Source: CAWHBO01 sp963827735
GTDB lineage: Bacteria; Patescibacteriota; Patescibacteriia; Patescibacteriales; UBA12075
Direction of reading: 5' to 3'
Length of the DNA: 64,000 nt
NCBI GenBank assembly: GCA_963827735.1
Contig: CAWHBO010000005.1
Coordinates: 1-64,000, forward strand
The notes under the pieces were generated by a model that saw only the letters and a program-made list of their open reading frames with translations, had not been told where the DNA came from and ran no database searches. This document shows, piece after piece, positions 1 to 7,920 of this stretch; position 1 is the first letter of the stretch, and each line of letters begins with the position of its first letter. The position numbers and the translations under genes are program-made.

Positions 1-32
1 ATCAGGTAAAGTAATGTATATTCAATAGTAAT

Positions 33-545
33 TTGAAAAATTATAGTATACTTTTTATTCTTGTTTTCGTTTCTTCAGGAATTGATGCACAGGATGACCA
101 TTACTGGGCGCAACAATATGGTGCAGTCAGCACGCTGATGGGAGGTGCCATGGCAGGCGGTGTTACAGACAATTCCACGGTCCATTATAATCCTGGCGCG
201 CTGGCATTTTTCAGTAATCCAAGTCTATCCGTGGATGCCAATGTGTATAAAATGGATAAAATCCGCATCAGCGATGGCGCGGGTGAAGGAGTGAATTTGA
301 ATTCGGCACAGCTAAGCGTATATCCCCAAATTATAGCGGGTATGGTTAACCTTTTCAAAAATTCGAAATTCAGGTTTTCCTATACTGTGCTTACGCGTAA
401 CCATGGAAATGTGTTAATAAATTCGCGATATACAAACCCGGTATCAGTAGATCCGGAAATCCCCTCATCTCAGCTGACAAGCTACGTCGGTGTTTTTGAT
501 TGCGTCAACCAGCTTAATGAGCAATGGTTTGGCTGGCGGCGGTGA
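33..545 (+). CDS. Truncated outer-membrane-type secreted protein, Bacteroidota-like
   Basis: The frame opens with TTG at 33; no in-frame ATG lies between it and the stop codon at 12-14. Residues 1-19 form a Sec signal peptide ending near IDA/QDD. The mature part has a Gly-rich start and an 'STVHYNPGALAFF' stretch, reminiscent of the N termini of Bacteroidota outer-membrane transport barrels (OMPP1/FadL-like). At 170 residues it is far too short for a barrel. The reading breaks after 'NEQWFG': shifting by one base there gives LAAVTRFL and more until a TAA near 588, which suggests a frameshift or a chimeric join. An outer-membrane protein is unexpected in a Patescibacterium. The family call is from memory of the motif pattern and is tentative. 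Confidence 0.45.
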   Translation: MKNYSILFILVFVSSGIDAQDDHYWAQQYGAVSTLMGGAMAGGVTDNSTVHYNPGALAFFSNPSLSVDANVYKMDKIRISDGAGEGVNLNSAQLSVYPQIIAGMVNLFKNSKFRFSYTVLTRNHGNVLINSRYTNPVSVDPEIPSSQLTSYVGVFDCVNQLNEQWFGWRR

Positions 546-593
546 CAAGGTTCCTGCGAACAAAGCTAAAGAAAAACGGTTTTTAAAGGAGTA

Positions 594-718
594 AAAATAT
601 TTTATTAAAGGCTTCCTCTGTATTTTATTTTTAAAGGCCGCTGGCAGGCTGGTTAATAAACAAAGTTCAACTAAGCGTCCTTTAAAAATAAAATCCAGCG
701 CCTTTAATAAAATATTTT
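594..718. repeat. Long inverted repeat 1
   Basis: The outer arms, 594-612 and 700-718, are perfect 19-bp complements (AAAATATTTTATTAAAGGC and its complement). Inner arms at 622-637 and 679-694 are perfect over 16 bp. The loop of about 40 bases carries no ORF. This is the first of four such structures in a row. Confidence 0.85.
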
Positions 719-771
719 CATTCAACTTGCCAAGTAATTCGCAAAGCAATGCAAAGGTTAGTGCGCGTCCC

Positions 772-915
772 CTTACTCCGATTAACGTATATTTCGCAAA
801 GTTGCCGGAACACGTTCGGGGTTCTTGCCGGGCGCGGTGGCCGGAATAAACTTCCTTCCTTTTTCCTTGTATAGACGAAGCGAACTTCGCGAGAATATTC
901 GTTAATCGAAGTAAG
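772..915. repeat. Long inverted repeat 2
   Basis: Arms of about 32-35 bases (772-803 and 881-915) pair with a few mismatches; the best block is CGATTAACG against CGTTAATCG. The roughly 78-base loop holds GC-rich sequence with no recognisable gene. The sequence is unrelated to the neighbouring inverted repeats. Confidence 0.75.
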
Positions 916-1062
916 GCTTCCTACTGCATCGCCAAGTCCCTGCCGTCGTGGCAAGTTCCGCTCTTGCCGAGTTCGTGGAAATTGCGCCGGGAAGAAGTTT
1001 TGATGTGCTCGCCAAGTTCCTGCTCCGGCGCCCGCTATCTACACGTTCGTGCAAAACCCAGG

Positions 1063-1147
1063 GCGCGACCAAAGAAGTTTTTAAAAAACAAAAACGTTAT
1101 TATTGCGCGAGGATATTTTTATTTTTTAAAAACTTCTTTCATCGCGC
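1063..1147. repeat. Long inverted repeat 3
   Basis: Arms 1063-1088 and 1122-1147 pair almost completely. They begin GCGCGA and contain AAAGAAGTTTTTAAAAAA against its complement. The loop is about 33 bases. The short ORFs overlapping this stretch run straight through the arms and are not credible genes. Confidence 0.75.
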
Positions 1148-1227
1148 TGTGCTTTCTAAATCGTTATACGGCTATTCGGTTCGATACGCCAAGTTTCTGT
1201 CCGTGCAGTAGTCGAGACCGGCAGAGA

Positions 1228-1369
1228 CGAAAAAGAGGGAAAGAAAAATCAAAGTAAAAATAGAAAAAACAATCGCCCCAAACTTTTTATATAATTTTCA
1301 AAGGTAAGTCCGGGGCGATTGTTTATTCTATTTTTTAGAGGAGGTTATCTTTTCTTTCCCTCTTTTTCG
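1228..1369. repeat. Long inverted repeat 4
   Basis: The outer arms, 1228-1247 and 1350-1369, are perfect 20-bp complements (CGAAAAAGAGGGAAAGAAAA). Inner arms 1256-1279 and 1312-1336 pair with one mismatch and include CAATCGCCCC against GGGGCGATTG. The loop is about 32 bases. Confidence 0.85.
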
Positions 1370-1710
1370 CCCCTGCCTTATTTCTCGCGCCAAGTTCGGG
1401 TGGTGCTATCCGTGTTTGGTGGAAATTGCGCGCGGGAAGCCGTCCGTAGCTCGCGCCAAGTTCCTGCTCCGCGCGCCGACGCGCCATGTGCGAAGAAAAG
1501 ACCGCAAGGCGGCTCTTGCTCCAGGCTACTTTAGTCCATTCCTACAGGCCCAGGGCAAAAGACCGCCGTGCAGTCTATTCTTCAATGTCAATGATCATTT
1601 TTTTCGCGGAAAATTATATCTGTTTCAAAATGCTTTTAAGTTGAATAACCGCTGAATTTATTTTTATTATAAAAGAATAGCTTTTCGTGAGTTCCGCAAT
1701 TTTCTGATTT

Positions 1711-2253
1711 TTAGTCGGGTTCTTTTATTTCCGATAGTTGAATTGTTTCTTGTTCGTTGTTCTTTTTATAGTTTTTTAATTTATCCATAATATCCTGAAT
1801 ATCCTTTTTATAAATTATATTTATTTCTTTATTAGGCGTGCTATTGACGGCTATAGGTGGCGTATATTTGACGCCGGCACTGCCGTTGATTTGAAGGCTG
1901 TCATTTTGGCTGGCGTTATTTGAACGGCAGATAGCTTTATTTAATCTGTAATAAAACGAATTTTTGCCATATTTTTTTATGTCGCTAACTCGGCGGAAAA
2001 TGATTTTCTTTCTGAGCAAATTTTTAATAATTGTTTCAGCATTCCGATGGCCCATTCCAGTTATATCGCCTAAAAATCTATAGCTTAGCGGCGCTTCTTC
2101 GCGCTGTTTAAAGCCGCAAGTGTATCTTATAATTGCGTGAATAATTTTTTGTTCGCGTCCACTAAGTTTGGCTTTAATGGCCCAGTCGTATAAATTATGC
2201 TTTATCATCGTAAAGCCTTCTTCTTTTTTTGAATTTGGCATTGAATCTGTCAT
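1711..2253 (-). CDS. Phage replication protein O-like, N-terminal domain
   Basis: Residues 17-105 match the winged-helix N-terminal domain of bacteriophage replication protein O: 'NLYDWAIKAKLSGREQKII' followed by 'RYTCGFKQ' and 'ETIIKNLLRKKII'. In lambda-type phages this domain binds the origin and recruits helicase. The remaining 75 residues are polar and Lys/Asn-rich with no helicase-loader domain visible. ATG at 2253 directly follows the stop of the 51-residue ORF upstream, so the two are probably translationally coupled. With the XRE and ImmA genes upstream on the same strand it forms a phage- or ICE-like module. No integrase or structural genes are present in the window. Confidence 0.75.
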   Translation of the reverse strand: MTDSMPNSKKEEGFTMIKHNLYDWAIKAKLSGREQKIIHAIIRYTCGFKQREEAPLSYRFLGDITGMGHRNAETIIKNLLRKKIIFRRVSDIKKYGKNSFYYRLNKAICRSNNASQNDSLQINGSAGVKYTPPIAVNSTPNKEINIIYKKDIQDIMDKLKNYKKNNEQETIQLSEIKEPD

Positions 2254-2254
2254 A

Positions 2255-2410
2255 TTATTTTAACTTGCCTTCTCTTCTTAGGCGCTGATCGATTTTATAC
2301 AAAACTCCAAAAAATCCGAGCAGATTATTTTTAGCTTCCCAGAAATCCTCTGGCTTGACGCCCAGAGCCTCGATTATTCCTTTTTGGTCGATCTCGGATA
2401 TTTTTTCCAT
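2255..2410 (-). CDS. Small 51-residue protein upstream of RepO-like gene
   Basis: ATG at 2410 opens a 51-codon frame (MEKISEIDQKGIIEALG, then a segment with 'DFWEAKNNLLGFFGVLYKID'). It ends in TAA one base before the ATG of the RepO-like gene. The composition is protein-like, amphipathic and helical. It shares no motif I recognise. Tight spacing to RepO supports cotranscription and possible translational coupling. It could be a helicase-loader-like accessory, but that is a guess. Confidence 0.55.
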   Translation of the reverse strand: MEKISEIDQKGIIEALGVKPEDFWEAKNNLLGFFGVLYKIDQRLRREGKLK

Positions 2411-2513
2411 AATAAAACCCCGCAAGTTAATGCAGGGCTGGCTATTGATTTTATTATAGTTATGGCTATAATATAATCACGTATGGTTTGTGCAGTCTCT
2501 GCATGAATCTCGC

Positions 2514-2542
2514 AAAATACCCTGTTAACAGCAGGGTGTTTT
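2514..2542 (-). terminator. Terminator after the XRE-ImmA operon
   Basis: ACCCTG and CAGGGT pair around a 7-base loop, with A-rich sequence on one side and T-rich on the other. It lies immediately past the ImmA stop codon on the minus strand. It could act in both directions. Confidence 0.65.
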
Positions 2543-2543
2543 G

Positions 2544-3152
2544 TTATATAGAGTTTAAAGATTCTCTCAAGCAATTTGTATGGTGCTCAATCAAGTTTTG
2601 CAAAGTATTAATAATTTTTTGAGAGTTTTTATCGGGATATTCTGGCGGCATCAGAAAAATAAATGCTGCAATGTCGGTTGCTTCTTCGATTAATGAACGA
2701 GCAACATTTTCCGCGTATTCATTCGAATGGCAAAGTCTAAGCAAGTCATTAAATATTTCTCGCATATCTAAATCATTATCTTGGTAGAAATGAAACAGCT
2801 CATGCGCTATTGTAAATTTTATTTGCGCTTCATTCAAATTAGGATTATATAATATATAAACCGTATCACCGTCCTGTTTACAATAGCCGTAAATATTTTT
2901 TATCTCCGGGAGCGGTTCATATACGAATTTAAAGCCAGTAAAATATTTTTCAAAATGCTTAATATCTATAGGCAGTTTAATATCGCTTTCGGCGTCGCTT
3001 AATATATCATCAACCATTTTTTTGCAGAAAAGAATAAGGCAAAGTATATAAGTATGATAATAGTATCTGAGAAGCGGTGGGAGCTCAACAGGATCAATTT
3101 TTTTAAAGCCGCTATATTCACTTTTTGTTTTTGTGCTTAACATACTCTGCAT
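2544..3152 (-). CDS. ImmA/IrrE family metallopeptidase
   Basis: Residues 117-121 are the HELFH zinc motif, followed by a typical helix with 'EEATDIAAFIFLMPPE' supplying the third ligand and the LMP signature of ImmA/IrrE peptidases. In ICEBs1 and many prophages ImmA cleaves the neighbouring XRE repressor to derepress the element. The start overlaps the end of the XRE gene by about 35 bases (ATG at 3152; a second ATG lies at 3143), so the two are one operon. An insertion between residues 31 and 44 is hydrophobic. The family call is firm; cleavage of the neighbouring repressor is inferred from gene order. Confidence 0.85.
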   Translation of the reverse strand: MQSMLSTKTKSEYSGFKKIDPVELPPLLRYYYHTYILCLILFCKKMVDDILSDAESDIKLPIDIKHFEKYFTGFKFVYEPLPEIKNIYGYCKQDGDTVYILYNPNLNEAQIKFTIAHELFHFYQDNDLDMREIFNDLLRLCHSNEYAENVARSLIEEATDIAAFIFLMPPEYPDKNSQKIINTLQNLIEHHTNCLRESLNSI

Positions 3153-3453
3153 ATTGCATAATTTCTTCAGCTTCTTGTTTTGTGTATCCGTCGCTTCTAA
3201 AGTGATTTAAAATCGCATTTTCACCCAGCTGTTCATCCTTATTTATCAGCCCAAGGCTTTCTAAGAACGCTTTTAAAGTCAGCCCAAGCCCGTTTGACAG
3301 TTGTTTTGATGTTTTAAGAGAAATAGTGTCATACGTGCCGGCCTCAAGTTTTGAAATATAGGCCGGGGACAAGTTGGATTTTTCTGCAAGCTCTTTCGAG
3401 TTTAGCCCGGCCTGTTCCCGGAGCTCTTTAATAATTTTAGATAAGTTTTTCAT
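3118..3453 (-). CDS. XRE-family helix-turn-helix repressor
   Basis: Residues 5-62 form a Cro/CI-type helix-turn-helix ('LREQAGLNSKELAEKSNLSP' then 'AYISKLEAG'). The C-terminal 45 residues are charged and may dimerise or contact ImmA. It is transcribed from a near-consensus promoter overlapped by a 7-bp inverted repeat, pointing to autorepression. The overlap with the ImmA gene downstream fits the repressor/anti-repressor pairs of mobile elements. Confidence 0.88.
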   Translation of the reverse strand: MKNLSKIIKELREQAGLNSKELAEKSNLSPAYISKLEAGTYDTISLKTSKQLSNGLGLTLKAFLESLGLINKDEQLGENAILNHFRSDGYTKQEAEEIMQYAEYVKHKNKK

Positions 3454-3484
3454 AGATTTTTTGCCTTAATTCTATTCTAATTAA

Positions 3485-3521
3485 AGCATAGCACAGTGAT
3501 TAACTGCTGTCAATAGTTAAT
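3485..3521 (-). promoter_or_regulatory. Promoter and operator of the XRE-ImmA operon
   Basis: On the minus strand TTGACA (3508-3513) is followed after 17 bases by TATGCT (3485-3490). A perfect 7-bp inverted repeat, ATTAACT/AGTTAAT, spans 3499-3521 and covers the -35 box and part of the spacer. It is the likely binding site of the XRE protein. Confidence 0.8.
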
Positions 3522-3561
3522 TGACTTAAGTAAATTAATTAAGCAAAATAAAAAATAGCAT

Positions 3562-3588
3562 TTGACTTTGCTAATTTTACGTTATAAT
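3562..3588 (+). promoter_or_regulatory. Divergent promoter for the membrane protein gene
   Basis: TTGACT at 3562-3567 and TATAAT at 3583-3588 with a short 15-base spacer. The ATG of the next gene is 29 bases past the -10 box. It lies about 40 bases from the XRE operator, so one repressor could affect both directions. Confidence 0.6.
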
Positions 3589-3617
3589 ATTGTTTATCTA
3601 TTATTAATCTTTTTTAT

Positions 3618-4361
3618 ATGGATATATGGAATATTGTAACGCCTGCCATAGTTCTGACAGTGCTGGCGTTCTTAGCTAAATTTTTCGGTAAAATAATCAC
3701 CGATCAAAAGCCGTTCGCGGATGAACGTGGCTGGGATATTGAGCTGAACGGCTTTAATTTTATGCTTGGCCTGATTTTTAATGGTTCGATTGGCGTCGCT
3801 CTCGCGCTGGCTTGGCCGTGGATTTCAATTTCTTGGTTCTCTCATGCTGTAATTTTATTTTTTGTCTTTTTCATTGGTGGCTCGCTTCTTTTTGCCGATA
3901 TAAAAATGGGAAATAAAATATATGACATCCCACATCCGGATGCAGAAAATAAAGAAAGAGAATTTTTAGCGAAATATCCCAAAATAGCAAACTATTACAA
4001 TGACACCAAATCATCTTTTGAATGGTTAATAAAAATTGGCACTCTCGCCCCTGTTTGGCTAATACAAATTATTATTCCGTATTTAGTGGCGCAAGAGTAT
4101 TTTAAACAGAATGTTTTTTGGTTTATAGTTATTTTATCTCAAGCTTTTCTTGCTATTATTTTTTTAGCCCTTAAATATTCCTTGCAAAAAACAAAACTGC
4201 AAAAAGCTGACATTTATTTTGCCAATAGCCAGACACCATTAACCGGAGCAACTTTGTTAAAAGTAAATGATGATAATATCCGTGTTAGAATAAACGATAA
4301 AATAATGATTTTGAATAAAAGCCAAGTCGAAAAAATAGAAATAGATATTATTCAAAAATAA
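3618..4361 (+). CDS. Unrecognised multi-pass membrane protein
   Basis: The 247-residue product has hydrophobic segments near residues 5-24, 48-68, 72-93, 140-160 and 165-188, then a soluble C-terminal domain of about 55 residues ending with a basic helix. A cytoplasmic loop (about 98-138) is charged and holds 'DIPHPDAENKEREFLAKYP'. I do not recognise the family. It sits divergent from the XRE-ImmA operon and may be cargo of that element. There is no Shine-Dalgarno sequence before the ATG. Confidence 0.7.
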   Translation: MDIWNIVTPAIVLTVLAFLAKFFGKIITDQKPFADERGWDIELNGFNFMLGLIFNGSIGVALALAWPWISISWFSHAVILFFVFFIGGSLLFADIKMGNKIYDIPHPDAENKEREFLAKYPKIANYYNDTKSSFEWLIKIGTLAPVWLIQIIIPYLVAQEYFKQNVFWFIVILSQAFLAIIFLALKYSLQKTKLQKADIYFANSQTPLTGATLLKVNDDNIRVRINDKIMILNKSQVEKIEIDIIQK

Positions 4362-4364
4362 TTT

Positions 4365-4490
4365 TTACTCTTCCATTATTTCGTGCAAGTATTTCAGTTT
4401 ACTCGCCACAAACCTCAAATTTTCCCGGACTTCCACCCAGTCCATCGTCAGGAAATCGTCAACCAGCCCCCGCAAAAATAAAACCGGCAT
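4365..4490 (-). CDS. Short ORF, possible remnant of a larger gene
   Basis: A 41-codon minus-strand frame starts with an ATG inside the palindrome at 4474-4508 and ends by the stop of the membrane protein gene. It reads like the C-terminal tail of a normal protein ('GLVDDFLTMDWVEVRENL', then a charged helix). It is probably the 3' end of a gene truncated where the palindrome and RhuM gene begin. The family is not identified. Confidence 0.35.
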   Translation of the reverse strand: MPVLFLRGLVDDFLTMDWVEVRENLRFVASKLKYLHEIMEE

Positions 4491-4508
4491 TTTGCCGGTT
4501 TTATTTTT
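4474..4508. repeat. 35-nt palindrome, left flank of the RhuM gene
   Basis: A perfect palindrome with core ACCGGCATTTTGCCGGT and A/T-rich arms. It could work as a terminator in both directions. A near-identical copy lies on the other side of the RhuM gene at about 5616-5650. Confidence 0.85.
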
Positions 4509-4583
4509 ATCTATTGTGCAAATTTATCATATTTTGACACTGCCCCAAAAACAGAATATGATAATACTATGTTGTTGTAAACA

Positions 4584-5597
4584 ATGCAATTAAAAATTAT
4601 GAAAAAAATTAAAAAAGCAAATGATCAAATCGTGATTTATCAAACCAATTCAGGGGCGCTTGAGCTTCGAGCAGACGCAGATCGCGATACTTTTTGGCTT
4701 ACTCAACAACAAGTAGGTGAAATTTTTAATGTGCAAAAAGCGGCGATTTCAAAACATGTTAAAAATATTTTTGAATCAGGCGAATTAACTCAAAAAGCAA
4801 CTGTTTCCAAAATGGAAACAGTTCAAATTGAAGGAGAAAGGAGCATAAAAAGAAATATTGAATATTATAATCTTGATCTGGTTTTATCAATAGGATATCG
4901 CGTAAATTCAAAACAAGCAACGCATTTCCGCCAATGGGCGACAAAAACGTTGAAGCAGTATATAGCCGAAGGCTATTTGATAAACAAGAAACGCATAGCT
5001 CAAAACTATGAACAATTCCAAAAAGCGATTGCTGAAATAAAATATTTACTTCCTAAAGGAGAGCAAATGCCAATGGACAATGAAAGCGTGCTGGAGCTGG
5101 TCAATCTTTTTGCCGATACGTGGCTGTCTCTTGACGCTTATGATAAAGATGCTCTGTCTGCCAAAGGCATGACAAAAAAACGCGTGGCATTAACGGCTGA
5201 AAAACTGTCCTCAAGTTTAGCAGAACTCAAATCAATGCTAATCAAGAAAGGCGAAGCAACGGATTTGTTCGGTAGAGAAAGAGGAATTGGGAATGTTTCC
5301 GGCATCGTCGGTAATGTGATGCAGTCGTTCGGCGGACATGAACTTTATCCGACCGTGGAAGAAAAAGCGGCCCATCTTTTGTATTTTATGGTTAAGAATC
5401 ATCCGTTTGCGGACGGCAACAAGAGAAGCGGAGCTTATTCCTTCATTTGGTTCTTGCGCCAGGCTAAAATTTTGGATACAACGCGCATGACCGCCACAGC
5501 TCTTACGGCGATTACGATTTTGGTCGCGGAAAGCAACCCGAAGGATAAAGAGAAGATGATCAGATTGATTTTGACTCTTTTAAAGAAAAAGAAATAA
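4584..5597 (+). CDS. rhuM: RhuM family protein with C-terminal Fic/Doc domain
   Basis: The N-terminal 150 residues match RhuM virulence proteins: 'LTQQQVGEIFNVQKAAISKH' and 'YYNLDLVLSIGYRVNSK', a DNA-binding type domain. The C-terminal half carries a Fic/Doc motif, HPFADGNKRSGA, at about residues 273-284. The final Arg of classical Fic AMP transferases is missing and the ANKR-like pattern is closer to Doc kinases. Two in-frame Met codons (4584 and 4599) are possible starts. The gene is bounded by two near-identical palindromes, which suggests a movable cassette. Its biological target is unknown; toxin-like activity is inferred from the domain. Confidence 0.85.
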   Translation: MQLKIMKKIKKANDQIVIYQTNSGALELRADADRDTFWLTQQQVGEIFNVQKAAISKHVKNIFESGELTQKATVSKMETVQIEGERSIKRNIEYYNLDLVLSIGYRVNSKQATHFRQWATKTLKQYIAEGYLINKKRIAQNYEQFQKAIAEIKYLLPKGEQMPMDNESVLELVNLFADTWLSLDAYDKDALSAKGMTKKRVALTAEKLSSSLAELKSMLIKKGEATDLFGRERGIGNVSGIVGNVMQSFGGHELYPTVEEKAAHLLYFMVKNHPFADGNKRSGAYSFIWFLRQAKILDTTRMTATALTAITILVAESNPKDKEKMIRLILTLLKKKK

Positions 5598-5615
5598 GAA
5601 TATCATTTGTTCAGT

Positions 5616-5650
5616 AAAATAAAACCGGCATTTTGCCGGTTTTATTTTTT
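5616..5650. terminator. Palindromic bidirectional terminator, second copy
   Basis: Same core ACCGGCATTTTGCCGGT with A-rich and T-rich flanks as at 4474-4508. It lies between the convergent RhuM and recQ genes and fits termination from both sides. Confidence 0.85.
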
Positions 5651-5659
5651 TAATAAATT

Positions 5660-7819
5660 TTATAATCTTATCAGCACCCTCGCCAGCTTTAGCTCATCAT
5701 AAGAAAATTTTCCGTTCAAGTGTTCAAAAACCGGTTTCAGTTTTTCGTCCCCGCATTCTTCAAAAGCGTTCTTCATGGCTCCGTACCGGTCGCTTGGGAG
5801 TTTCAGATATTCCAGGTCAATCTTTTCTCCGGCGTCAATCATTTTTTCAATATGGTTGATGACAGTGCCGGGCGTCAGATCCAGGTGCTTGGCAATCCGC
5901 TCCACGGAAGTTTTTTTCATCAGGAGTTCTTTGGTCTTCAGGTAAAATTTCGGCTGACGCATGGTCACTTTTACGACCGGCTCATCAGATTTTTCCGTTT
6001 CTTTTTCAACCGGCGTTATGTTGTTTTCTTGCGTAAACTCTGTTATGGATTTCAAAAAAATGTCGGCAAATTGTTCCAGCTTTTTGGCGCCGACACCAAT
6101 TATTTTTGAAAATGCTTTTTTGTCTTGCGGAAAGTAGAATGACATTTCCTGGAGACTCATGTCTCCAAAAATTACAAACGGCGGGACCTGGGCTTTTTCC
6201 GCCAGCTCTTTGCGGAGTGCCCGGAGGATCGCAAACAATTCCGGATTAAATTCCAGTTCGCCTCTTTTTGGTTTTTTCTTTTCTGCAAACGCGTCTGCTC
6301 GCGGCTTGTTTATGGAAAGTGTTGTGTTGCCCTGAAGGAAATCGCTGCCTTTTTTTGTTAACCCGAGCACCGGATACTGACCTTCGCTTTTTTTAAGATA
6401 GTTCAAGCCGAGCAGCTGGCTGATGATCTGCGCCAATTCATTTTCTGAAAAATCATCCACGATCTTGAACACGGAAAGCCGGTCATGTTTGTTGATGAGG
6501 ATTTTCTGATTCGGTTTCCCCAGGAGCACATCAATGATATAGTTTTTTCCGAAACGGCTGTCTGTGCGCACGACGCAAGAAAGGATTTTTTTGGCAATCG
6601 TGGTCGCGTCAAAGACTTCTCTTTCAGTGAGGCAGATATCGCAGCCGCCGCAGTTTTCTTTTTCCAAATTTTCTCCAAAATATTTCAAGAGATATTTTTT
6701 CCGGCAAGTGGAGAGATCGCAGAAACTGAGGATCTCGCTCAGTTTTTCCTGCGCCCTTATCCGCAAATTGCCATCTTCAATCTGGTTGATGAAAAATTCA
6801 TGCTTTCTGGTATCGGCATAAGTGTAAAAAGTCACGCACTCGCTTGGGAGGCCATCGCGTCCGGCGCGGCCCACCTCCTGGTAATACCCTTCCAGGGTTT
6901 TGGGAAAAGTGTAGTGCACGACCAGTCTGACATCCGGCTTGTCAATGCCCATGCCGAAGGCGATGGTGGCCACAATAATGTTGACCCTGTCGTTTATGAA
7001 AAGCTCCTGAACCGTTTTTCTCTCATTTTTTTCCAGGCCGGCATGATATGCGCGCGCGTTGAATTGATTGAGGCGCAAGTTGTCTGCGATCTCCTCAGTT
7101 TCTTTGCGGGAAAAGCAGTAGATGATGACTGATTCGTCTTTATACTTTTGCAGCAGGTTAACCAATTTTGGAAAGGCTTTTTTCTTTTCGATTACGCTCA
7201 AGTTGAGATTCTCGCGGTTGAAGCTGGAAATGAAGATGGGAGCTTTTTTCAAATTGAGCTGATGGATGATGTCCTCTCGTACTTTTGCAGTGGCTGTTGC
7301 GGTCAGCGCTATCAAAGGCACGGATGGAAAGAGAATTTTAAGCTGGCTTAAGTTGCGGTATTCCGGACGGAAATCGTGGCCCCATTCGGAAATGCAATGC
7401 GCTTCGTCAACGGCAATCAGGCTGATATCCAAAGATTTTAAAAATTCCTTGAAGTCTTTCATGGCAAATCTTTCCGGGGCCAAGTACAAGATTTTTATCT
7501 CACTGTTTTTGGCTCTGGCGCAGGCGGCGTCAATTTGGACGGGAGAAAGCGAAGAATTTATGAATTCTGCCTTCACGCCATTTGCCTGCAAAGCATCAAC
7601 CTGGTCTTTCATCAAAGCGATCAGAGGAGAGATAACCAAGGTTATTCCCGGAAGCTCCAAAGCCGGCAGTTGATAGCAAAGAGACTTGCCTCCGCCTGTC
7701 GGCATCAGAACAAAGTTGTCTTTTTTATCCAAAACGCTTTGAATGATGTCCGCCTGCATGGGGCGGAATTCATCAAAGCCGAAATAGGTCTTTAAAGTTT
7801 TGAGGATTGTGTCAGTCAT
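5660..7819 (-). CDS. recQ: ATP-dependent DNA helicase RecQ
   Basis: The 719-residue protein has full RecQ architecture. Walker A TGGGKS is at residues 41-46, the DEAH box at 138-141, the TATAT motif III follows, and GRAGRDG lies near 325. Four Cys of the zinc subdomain lie at about 375-402, then a winged-helix RQC region, an HRDC domain at about 525-605 and a C-terminal helix-turn-helix (HTH_40 type) at about 625-715. RecQ unwinds recombination and repair intermediates 3' to 5'. It is monocistronic and ATG at 7819 lacks a Shine-Dalgarno site. Confidence 0.97.
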   Translation of the reverse strand: MTDTILKTLKTYFGFDEFRPMQADIIQSVLDKKDNFVLMPTGGGKSLCYQLPALELPGITLVISPLIALMKDQVDALQANGVKAEFINSSLSPVQIDAACARAKNSEIKILYLAPERFAMKDFKEFLKSLDISLIAVDEAHCISEWGHDFRPEYRNLSQLKILFPSVPLIALTATATAKVREDIIHQLNLKKAPIFISSFNRENLNLSVIEKKKAFPKLVNLLQKYKDESVIIYCFSRKETEEIADNLRLNQFNARAYHAGLEKNERKTVQELFINDRVNIIVATIAFGMGIDKPDVRLVVHYTFPKTLEGYYQEVGRAGRDGLPSECVTFYTYADTRKHEFFINQIEDGNLRIRAQEKLSEILSFCDLSTCRKKYLLKYFGENLEKENCGGCDICLTEREVFDATTIAKKILSCVVRTDSRFGKNYIIDVLLGKPNQKILINKHDRLSVFKIVDDFSENELAQIISQLLGLNYLKKSEGQYPVLGLTKKGSDFLQGNTTLSINKPRADAFAEKKKPKRGELEFNPELFAILRALRKELAEKAQVPPFVIFGDMSLQEMSFYFPQDKKAFSKIIGVGAKKLEQFADIFLKSITEFTQENNITPVEKETEKSDEPVVKVTMRQPKFYLKTKELLMKKTSVERIAKHLDLTPGTVINHIEKMIDAGEKIDLEYLKLPSDRYGAMKNAFEECGDEKLKPVFEHLNGKFSYDELKLARVLIRL

Positions 7820-7920
7820 GGTTTCATTCTACAGGTTTTGATTGAAGATGCAAAGTTTTTTCTTGAGGGAAATTTTATATTTTTTGAAATTAGCCTGTAA
7901 GATGAATTTAAAGGAAATAT

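Larger units (their letters stand above)
975..1480 (+). repeat. Diverged direct repeat linking the hairpins
   Basis: GTGGAAATTGCGC followed by GGGAAG and then a GCCAAGTTCCTGCTCCG block occurs at about 975-1028 and again at about 1419-1471, some 444 bases apart. Shorter versions of the GCCAAGTT block appear near 546, 729, 931, 1188 and 1389, so similar linkers separate hairpins of different sequence. From about 1485 to 1710 I see only AT-rich sequence without a gene. Confidence 0.6.

Noticed and set aside
540..1480. Integron attC array
   Set aside because: The hairpin sizes are suggestive, but I could not find paired RYYYAAC/GTTRRRY core sites, an integrase, or ORFs in cassettes.
718..1655. 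Several 70-97-codon ORFs on both strands in the hairpin region
   Set aside because: They run through both arms of the inverted repeats, have unnatural composition and no start context.
2374..2574. 66-codon minus-strand ORF
   Set aside because: It spans the terminator hairpin after ImmA and overlaps the better-supported 51-residue ORF.
5720..7795. Several plus-strand ORFs opposite recQ
   Set aside because: They are antisense shadows of a gene with complete RecQ motifs.
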